Below, one piece after another: positions 1-7,800 of a stretch of DNA of 12,918 bases. The first letter of the stretch is position 1. The number at the start of each line of letters is the position of its first letter. The position numbers were made by a program, and so were the translations under genes. The notes under the pieces are model-generated. The model was not told the origin of the DNA. It saw nothing but the letters and a program-made list of their open reading frames with translations, and searched no databases. This DNA is from JAIBBG01 sp040381475 (lineage in GTDB: Bacteria > Bacteroidota > Bacteroidia > Flavobacteriales_D > Sanyastnellaceae). Location of the stretch: NCBI GenBank assembly GCA_040381475.1, contig JBEIHH010000086.1, positions 1-12,918 on the forward strand, in the 5' to 3' direction.

Positions 1-2
1 CG

Positions 3-3000
3 TCGCATTTGGCCAACCCCGGGTATAGTCTTTTTAATGACACAGCCTGGTATTTTATCACCGCCGGCACCACGCCAGGATTGCGCATGGGATTTAGCAA
101 CGCCAACAATTTCGAAGATTTTTCACCGCTGCCCTTTTGTACATTTCGGTCGGAACTTGAGTTTCATACCGAATACCTGTTAGGCAGTCAGGACGCAAAC
201 GGAATCAGCCTACCTATTTATGAAACCGCAGAAGGCTGGTTCGATACCCGTTTTCCCAAAGGGGGCTCACATGAAAAATTCGTTCCAACGCCCTTTTCAT
301 ACAATGCTCCCGGCACACCGGATGCCAAAGTGAGATGCATTTCAGCAAGCGCTTCGATGGCTGTCGGATTTCCCAATCATCACTTACAGGTTGGTTGGGG
401 TGATCCACTGAATATTGCTTATGACACAGCATATTATGGCTATCAACTGAATAACCTGACGTTTTCCATTGCAGCGCAACAATTGGCGAATAGCACGCGG
501 ATTGTGCACCGCAGCGTTGACGATCTGGGCGTAGCCGCAGATTTTCATGCGGTAAGCTACATCAGCATTGATTATCCGCGCACTTTTGATTTTTCAACCT
601 CAAACTATACCCGGTTTAGCATAGCACCCGATAACAGCCTTAGCCATGCCCGCCTGACCATGAATACGCAGGCAGGCTCCAGACTTTTCGCAAGATACAA
701 TACTCAAATAACAGAAATTGAACTTACTTGGAATGGTGCGCAATATGAAGCGCTTGTTCCCACGAACAGCTCCTCCGCAATTGAACTGATACTTGTTTCG
801 GTTCTCAATTCGCTCACTTCGATTTCGCCTGTAACTACCAGTGGGTATTTCACGCCTTATTATCAAAGCAATCTGAGCAATGGTTTTCTGATCGTTACGC
901 ATCCTATGCTGATCCCCGCAGCACAGAACTATGGTGCGTGGAGAAACACCAATGAAAGTTCGTCACTGGTAGCTAACGTCGAAGAGTTGTATATGCAATA
1001 CGCTTATGGTATTGAGAAACATCCGTTGGCCATCCGTCGCTTTTGCGACCATTTGCTCAACGTATGGAATGAACCTCCGCAACATCTTTTTTTGATAGGA
1101 AAAAGTATTCATGACGCCGGTGTAAACGGAGTGACCGGCTCGAGAAACAACCTTGACAAGTACAGCAGGAATCTTGTTCCCACCTGGGGTTATCCCGGCA
1201 GTGATGCCGTTTTTACCTCAGGGCTTGCAGGAACCGTTCATCAGCAAGCCATTCCAACCGGCAGACTGGCCGCCAATAATGGTTCGCAGGTTCTCGAATA
1301 TTTGAACAAAGTAATCGAACACGAAACGCAGCTGCCAGATTTATGGCAGAAAAACGTGATGCATTTTGGCGGAGGCACTATTCAGTTCGAGCAAGACATG
1401 TTTCGCAATTTTCTGAATGGATACAAAGCCATCGCCAGCGACACAAGTATGGGCGCGCAGGTGTATTCGTTTTTCAAGAATACAACCGATCCGATACAGA
1501 TGAATGTTTCCGATTCGATTCAACTTCTCATCAATGAAGGAGTATCGATGATGACATTTTTTGGCCACGCAAGCAGCACCGGATTTGACCAGAACATCGA
1601 TAGTCCGCAGAGCTATAGCAATCAAGGAAAATACCCGCTGCTCATAGGCAATTCATGCTATACAGGAAACATACATCTCGGCACGAATGAAAGCGCCAGC
1701 GAAATGTTTGTGCTGGTTCCCAACCGCGGCATGATTGGGTTTTTAGCAAAAACAGATCTCGGTTTGCCTGGATTTCTGGATTTGTACACCAATCAATTCT
1801 ACCGACAAATCTGTCAGGAAAATTATGGTCGCAGTATTGGCTATTGCATGAAAAAATCGGTTGAAAATTTTCAGGTCGATAACAATTTGTACCGCACCAA
1901 TGCAGCGTATAATTTTGCGCTGCATGGTGATCCGGCCATAAAAATTCATCCACACAACAAACCCGATTATCGTGTCGAAATTCAAGACATCTATTTTTCA
2001 CCTGACGACATTACAGCTTCAATGTCTGAATTTACAGTGCAGGTCGTTATCGACAATCTGGGTAAAGCAGTAATGGAAAATGTAGGTGTTGAATTGGTAA
2101 GACATTATCCCGACGGAACTGATTCCACATATGTCATGATCGTCGATCACATACTGAATCATGATACTGTCATCTTTCAGATACCAAACAATACAGACAT
2201 CGCTGCGGGTGAAAACACATTTGATGTATTTGTAGATTATCCGATCAATCTGGTGGATGAACTCGAAAACACTTCGAACAACATTGTAACAGGTAAATCA
2301 CTTTTGATAACATCAGGGGATCTGTTTCCTGTTGTTCCTTATGAGTTCGCTGTAATTGATCAACCTCAGCCAGTACTTCGCGGCTCAACAGGATTTGCAT
2401 TCGAACCCGAACGCACCTATTTGTTTGAAGTAGACACCACGGACTTGTTCAACTCGCCGATGCTTCAGGGCACAAGCATCACTCAAACCGGAGGCGTTGT
2501 AGAGTGGCAATTGCCATTTGTCATGACAGACAGTATGGTCGTTTTCTGGAGATGCACTGCTGATAGTACATCACCAGAAAACGCATACAGATGGCGGACA
2601 AGCAGCTTTCAATACATTGCAGATAAAACCGGTTGGGGACAAGATCATTTCTATCAGTTCCGCGACAATGCACTCAGCAACCTTGGTTATGATGCGCAAA
2701 ACCGGGTGTGGGATTTTGCGCCAACACTCGCCAATATGAAATGTGAAGTGTATGGTCAAGCGAATTCTCTTTTCGAAGGATTGGCCACACGTTATCAGTT
2801 AAATCTGAATGTACAGGAATACGGAGGTTATGGTTATGGCCTTCCGGCTTTGATGGTGGCGGTTCTCGACAGTGCCACTTTTATTCCATGGGAAAGCAAT
2901 TTCAACGGAGAAAACCCACAACATGTTTATGGCAATACCATGATCAGTGCAAACGCACGCGCACGTGCAGAAAGATATTTCATCTTTCAGCAAAACGATG

Positions 3001-4682
3001 CCGATCAACTTGAAGGTTTTGTCAACATGATGGAAGAAATTCCGGACAACAATTACGTGCTTGTTTACACATGGCAATACGCAGTCAAAGACAACTGGCA
3101 AGCACTGGCACCTGAAGTTTTTGATGTCTTCGAAAATTTAGGTGCCACCAACATTGCGTCATTGGCAGACTCCTTGCCTTTCATTTTTTTCATGAAGAAA
3201 GGACATCCTGAGACAGTTGAGGAAGTGGTCGGAGAATTTTCTGATTCCTACATTTCGCTGGAAGTTCCACTAACAGGATCGCTTGGTTCAGGAACCATGC
3301 GCAGCCCAGTCATTGGCCCGGCCAGTGAATGGCAAACTGCTGAGTGGGAATTTTCATCCATGGAAGTCACCCCGGGTGATTCTGTGCAATTGCAGATAAG
3401 GGGCATTGGTGTTCAAGGAAACGAAGTCTTGCTACATGAATCAACTTCAGTAAATGGTGAGTTCACCAACATCTCATCCTTTGTTTCTGCCGAAAGTTAT
3501 CCCTATCTGCAATTCGAAGCATCGTTGAAAGACCTTGAGTCTTATAGTTCACCACAAAATGAAAAGTGGCACATACTTTATTCTCCGGTACCTGAATGTG
3601 CCATAGATCCTGTAAGCGCTTTTGTGAGTGCAAATGATACGGTGGATCAGGGAGAAACATGGTATGTTGCTGTAGCCATCAGAAATATCTCCTCCGTTGG
3701 CATGGACAGTTTGAAAGTGCAATACAAACTGGAAGACCAAAACAGAGAGGAACATATACTGAATTATCCATTGCAGGCGCCATTGGGGGCGGGAGAAATT
3801 CTTTACGACACCCTGATTATTTCGACGGACAATTTTCCGGGCGCCAACACCCTGTATATTGAAGCAAATCCGATAGACAGCGCCACCAGCAGACCACACC
3901 AACCCGAGCAATTTCACTTTAACAATCTGGCGAAGTTTCACTTTTATGTAGAGCCCGACAACATCAATCCATTGCTCGATGTCACATTTGATGGCATACA
4001 CATCATGAATGGTGATATCGTTTCATCGCAACCGGAAATCACGATTTTATTAGATGACGAAAGCCAGTACTTCATTTTGAATGAAGAAAGTGACACCTCA
4101 CTATTTAAGCTATATCTGAGAAAACCCGGGGCGGATTTTCAGCCAGTATACTTCAGCAATCCGGAGCTGGAATGGCTTCCGGCAAGTGCCCCGCAGAACA
4201 AATGCAGAATTCACTATTCACCATTCTTTTCGAAAGACGGCATCTACTCGCTTCGGGTTCAGGCGAGCGACAAAAGTGGCAATATCTCAGGAGAAAAAGA
4301 TTACCAGATAGATTTTGAAGTTATCAATCAAGCAGCTATTACCGAAGTATTAAATTATCCGAATCCATTTTCAACCAGGACACAATTCGTATTCACGCTC
4401 ACTGGCAGCATTCCGCCGGATGAAATGAAAATTCAGATCATGACTGTTGGAGGAGATATTGTGAGGGAAATAACCCAGGACGAAATGGGTCCGATGCGGA
4501 TTGGCCGCAACCTGAGTGATTACTGGTGGGATGGTACCGATGAATTTGGAGATCAGCTGGCAAATGGAGTTTATCTCTATCGGGTTATTGCCAAAATCGA
4601 TGGGCAGGAAATCGGATTCAGAGAAACCAATGCCTCCCGCTTTTTCCATAAAGGCTTTGGTAAAATGTATCTAATGCGCTGA
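3..4682 (+). CDS. Gingipain-family (C25) T9SS sortase-like protein, PorU2-like, 5' partial
   Basis: The frame is open to the left edge, so the true start and signal peptide lie outside; the TTG at 9 is not a credible start (residues below count from it). About 1559 residues are visible. Residues 1-290 form a beta-rich N-terminal region with an EGWF motif near 75-78. Residues ~295-650 are a peptidase C25 domain: His520 in FFGHASSTG and Cys550 in LIGNSCYTG, 30 residues apart as in gingipains, closing with HGDPAIK at 639. Two CARDB-like beta domains follow (~653-760 and ~1197-1315), then the motif DNINPLLDVTFDG at 1317, which I associate with long PorU-related proteins. The C-terminus is FlgD-like: LNYPNPF at 1448, WWDGTDEFGDQLANGVYLYRV region at 1506-1526. 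Known PorU enzymes act at the outer membrane, removing T9SS sorting domains and anchoring cargo. Here the exact substrate is inferred; an ordinary secreted C25 protease is the alternative. Confidence 0.9.
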   Translation, partial: SHLANPGYSLFNDTAWYFITAGTTPGLRMGFSNANNFEDFSPLPFCTFRSELEFHTEYLLGSQDANGISLPIYETAEGWFDTRFPKGGSHEKFVPTPFSYNAPGTPDAKVRCISASASMAVGFPNHHLQVGWGDPLNIAYDTAYYGYQLNNLTFSIAAQQLANSTRIVHRSVDDLGVAADFHAVSYISIDYPRTFDFSTSNYTRFSIAPDNSLSHARLTMNTQAGSRLFARYNTQITEIELTWNGAQYEALVPTNSSSAIELILVSVLNSLTSISPVTTSGYFTPYYQSNLSNGFLIVTHPMLIPAAQNYGAWRNTNESSSLVANVEELYMQYAYGIEKHPLAIRRFCDHLLNVWNEPPQHLFLIGKSIHDAGVNGVTGSRNNLDKYSRNLVPTWGYPGSDAVFTSGLAGTVHQQAIPTGRLAANNGSQVLEYLNKVIEHETQLPDLWQKNVMHFGGGTIQFEQDMFRNFLNGYKAIASDTSMGAQVYSFFKNTTDPIQMNVSDSIQLLINEGVSMMTFFGHASSTGFDQNIDSPQSYSNQGKYPLLIGNSCYTGNIHLGTNESASEMFVLVPNRGMIGFLAKTDLGLPGFLDLYTNQFYRQICQENYGRSIGYCMKKSVENFQVDNNLYRTNAAYNFALHGDPAIKIHPHNKPDYRVEIQDIYFSPDDITASMSEFTVQVVIDNLGKAVMENVGVELVRHYPDGTDSTYVMIVDHILNHDTVIFQIPNNTDIAAGENTFDVFVDYPINLVDELENTSNNIVTGKSLLITSGDLFPVVPYEFAVIDQPQPVLRGSTGFAFEPERTYLFEVDTTDLFNSPMLQGTSITQTGGVVEWQLPFVMTDSMVVFWRCTADSTSPENAYRWRTSSFQYIADKTGWGQDHFYQFRDNALSNLGYDAQNRVWDFAPTLANMKCEVYGQANSLFEGLATRYQLNLNVQEYGGYGYGLPALMVAVLDSATFIPWESNFNGENPQHVYGNTMISANARARAERYFIFQQNDADQLEGFVNMMEEIPDNNYVLVYTWQYAVKDNWQALAPEVFDVFENLGATNIASLADSLPFIFFMKKGHPETVEEVVGEFSDSYISLEVPLTGSLGSGTMRSPVIGPASEWQTAEWEFSSMEVTPGDSVQLQIRGIGVQGNEVLLHESTSVNGEFTNISSFVSAESYPYLQFEASLKDLESYSSPQNEKWHILYSPVPECAIDPVSAFVSANDTVDQGETWYVAVAIRNISSVGMDSLKVQYKLEDQNREEHILNYPLQAPLGAGEILYDTLIISTDNFPGANTLYIEANPIDSATSRPHQPEQFHFNNLAKFHFYVEPDNINPLLDVTFDGIHIMNGDIVSSQPEITILLDDESQYFILNEESDTSLFKLYLRKPGADFQPVYFSNPELEWLPASAPQNKCRIHYSPFFSKDGIYSLRVQASDKSGNISGEKDYQIDFEVINQAAITEVLNYPNPFSTRTQFVFTLTGSIPPDEMKIQIMTVGGDIVREITQDEMGPMRIGRNLSDYWWDGTDEFGDQLANGVYLYRVIAKIDGQEIGFRETNASRFFHKGFGKMYLMR

Positions 4683-4752
4683 ATTTGATTTATTTACATA
4701 AATATACCTCAATCTGTTGCTCCTCATTCAGATTCATGCCCGAAAATATAGC

Positions 4753-4794
4753 GTAAAGATTACACTTAACTAAGACTTTACTTGGTTGATCAAC
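4753..4794. promoter_or_regulatory. Cluster of inverted repeats upstream of the giant surface gene
   Basis: In the 191-base gap between the two large genes, three inverted repeats are packed together: GTAAAG (4753-4758) with CTTTAC (4776-4781), CTTA (4765-4768) with TAAG (4771-4774) nested inside it, and the perfect palindrome GTTGATCAAC (4785-4794), which overlaps the candidate -33 element. The arrangement suits an operator, but no regulator is known. The rest of the gap shows only an AT-rich TATTTA/TAAATA repeat (4691-4704) without a T-run, too weak to call a terminator. Confidence 0.3.
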
Positions 4795-4813
4795 TTCATA
4801 TTGCTTATCTTTA
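4786..4813 (+). promoter_or_regulatory. Candidate Bacteroidota-type promoter for the giant surface protein gene
   Basis: TTG at 4786-4788 is followed after 17 bases by TATCTTTA at 4806-4813, one base off the TAnnTTTG -7 consensus of the phylum. Transcription would start near 4820 and leave a leader of about 55 bases. The bases just before the ATG (4865-4873) are AT-rich with no Shine-Dalgarno, as is usual for the phylum. This rests on pattern matching only. Confidence 0.35.
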
Positions 4814-4873
4814 CCGCCCTATCGACTTGCCCAAACCCCAAACGCCCACAAATTAATTTTAAATTTAACTAAG

Positions 4874-7800
4874 ATGAAATTGCAGAAATTTCTACTTCTT
4901 GTTTATTTAGTCGTATCAGCAATATTCGCCAACGCTGCTTGGGACGTTTACAAATCAGGTCTCAGTCTGAATGGGGGATACTACGACTGCCAGTTGAATA
5001 CGGCTGCGCCGGATTTTCAAAATAGCTACTTCGGAAGATTTACTACGTCCGGCACCCTCACCTTGGACTTCTCTGAGGTTTTGACATTTAAAAATGGCGC
5101 TTCCGATGTCTGCTCAGCTAACCTCTACTACAGGGTTTACAGAACCTGCGACACACCGCCTTCGTTTACACCGTTTTCGTTGCCATTTTGCTGCAATTAC
5201 CTGCAGACCAATGCTTGTTCGGGCGGTACACCTTGTGGTCCAGATTTAGGCAATGCTGGCGACCAGAAATGGCGTGGAGTTCCGGGCTCTACCATAAATC
5301 TCATCAGTGGCCTTACGCTATCAGGCACATACATCATTGAAGTTTATTACGACATCACCGGTGGTGATTCAGGTGGATGTGCCAGTTCAAAATTCTCATC
5401 CAATGGAGGAGCGAATTATCGCGCCTATTTTGAGTTTGAGATGAATGACAATTTCACTGATCTCAACTTCAATACTCCAACCTGGAATGGCGATGTGGCC
5501 AATTTCAGCGCGATAGCCAACAGCACATGTTCTGGACTTACCGGCTCAGAAAATTTCCGCACGCACACCGTTCGCTTGAACGTTGGCAGCGGGAGCGGAA
5601 CACAGCACATCAGCACACAGATCGCCACATGGGATGCTCAACAGGAATGGTATTTCTGGATCGGTCGCAATGGGATCGGAGGTGCGCCTTCAGATTTTGA
5701 CGCAAACAATCAGCAGGCCATCTATCTGTACTCGACTGCTTCCAATCTTGAAGGCTCGCTCAACGGCTATAGAATACTGGTAGGACAAACAGGTGCCAGT
5801 TTCATCAGATTGCAGCGAATTGATGGCGGAACGCCGACGACCATTTTTACATCATCGACAGGCGTTCCCATAGGGTTGACAGATTACGGTATTTCCTTCA
5901 GGATTACCCGCTCACAACTGGGAGTTTGGACTATTCGTACTTCGACATTGCCCACCAACGGTGCCAATACGCAGAGTACCCCCACGCCCAACAGCTGTCC
6001 TGAAGTTCTGTCTACCGTGAACCATGGCAACGTAACTGACAATACCTATGCTCCAGCAGCAAATGGTCATTTTGGTTTTATGGCCATTCACGATGCAACC
6101 GTAGAGGGCAGACAAGCTGCGGAATTCGACAATTTCCGATTCCGCGCACTACCTCCTGATACCTATCTCACCATCAACGGCTCAGTTACGGGAACGGTTC
6201 AGGAAGATGCTGCACTTGCCGGCAATTATGCCATCGGCGTTGACATCACAAACCCATCTTCAACAGTTGCAACAAGCATCAATATCGTTCTTACTTCCGG
6301 AGCAGCCTCCAGAATCGGTGGAGGCCCGAATCCTGCAGCGCCATATGCGCCAAGTTATACAACTCAGACCCTTACTTGGGCTGCGGGCACTTCAGGAACA
6401 AAATACGTTTATATCGATCCTAACAACAACGCGCTTTGTGATGACATCGCAACCCTCGTTTTCGCATTGCAAAACCCTGTTGGTGGAACAAATGCTTTTG
6501 TAAGCACTCCTTCTTCCATGACATTGACTGTTGTAGATGACGACATGGGATACGAAACACTCGTGAGCGAAAACTTCAACGGTGGATCTCTCGGTTCATG
6601 GGCAACAACCGGAACCGCATGGTCAGCAAGCACAAACGCTCCGCTGGAAGGATCACATTCAGCAAGTCACAGTGCACAAGCATCGGCAGGTCAGTCTTCT
6701 TTGACTTACTCAATCGACGACGCCAACCTGACGAATCTCAATACTACCTGGCGTTTTGAAGTTGGCTTCGCAAACGATGCAACGGCAAACAACAATTTTC
6801 AGGTATTCCTCACGGCCAACAAAGACAGTCTGTTCAGCTCTTCAGATCTCGATGGTTACGCCGTTGTTGTTGACCAAAGTTCTTTACCAAGCGTGACACC
6901 AAGTGATTTTATCAGACTTTACCGTGTGGACAACGGAGCTTATTCCGCAACGCCAATCGTCAATAGCACAACAGACTGGATTAACAACGTGAGCGGCGGC
7001 ACGCGCGTAGGATTTGAAGTAACACTGAACGATGCAGGAACCTGGAATCTGAAGGTGGATGCCAATGGTGGTTTTGATGCACTGGTATCGCTTGGAACAG
7101 GCACTGACCTTGTTGGTGGCGGATTGACATATGCGGATTTCACAAAATTCGGAATCAGATTTAACTATTTGTCATCCGCATCGAATCTGATGCGCTTTGA
7201 CAATATTTCTGTTACCCAGAGTGGCTGCAAAGAACTTTATTACAGCCGCGCCACGGGGAATTCTACGGGTGCAATCTGGTCAACAGCGCCATCTGGTGCG
7301 CCAGCGCCATCAGCAGTCACTTCAGGCCGTTGGGACAGGTTTGTTATTCAGAATGGACACAATGTAACAGCAGTAGGTGATTGGTTAATCAATGACCTGA
7401 CAATAGCAAGCGGAGCAACACTGACTGGAGGAGCGTCAGAAATAAAAGTTCATGGAAACTGGATCAATGAAGGTAGTTTTATTTCCAATACATCAACTGT
7501 TGTTTTCAAGGGCGCAGCTGCTCAGAGCATAGGATTTGCAGCAAATGCGGTAAATACAGAATTCAACAATCTGACAATCGATAACGATGGTTTTAGTGTA
7601 ACAATCGACTCTGCAGCTGTTGCTGTGAAAGGTGTAGTATCGATGATGGAGGGGACGTTGAATACAGCTCCCGGTGGACTAACACTTCTTTCCAGCGCCT
7701 CCGGCTCTGCTTCAATCGGAAGAATTCATACCGGTGCTGTAGTATCAGGCAATGTTACTCTTCAGCGATATCTGCCATCCATTTCAACCACGCAAGGTTA

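Noticed and set aside
3549..4001. A 150-codon open frame on the minus strand inside the C25 gene
   Set aside because: Antisense to a continuous coding frame with recognisable CARDB-like sequence; no motif or start context of its own.
4691..4704. TATTTA/TAAATA inverted repeat after the C25 gene as a terminator
   Set aside because: The stem is all A-T with a 2-base loop and no T-run follows.
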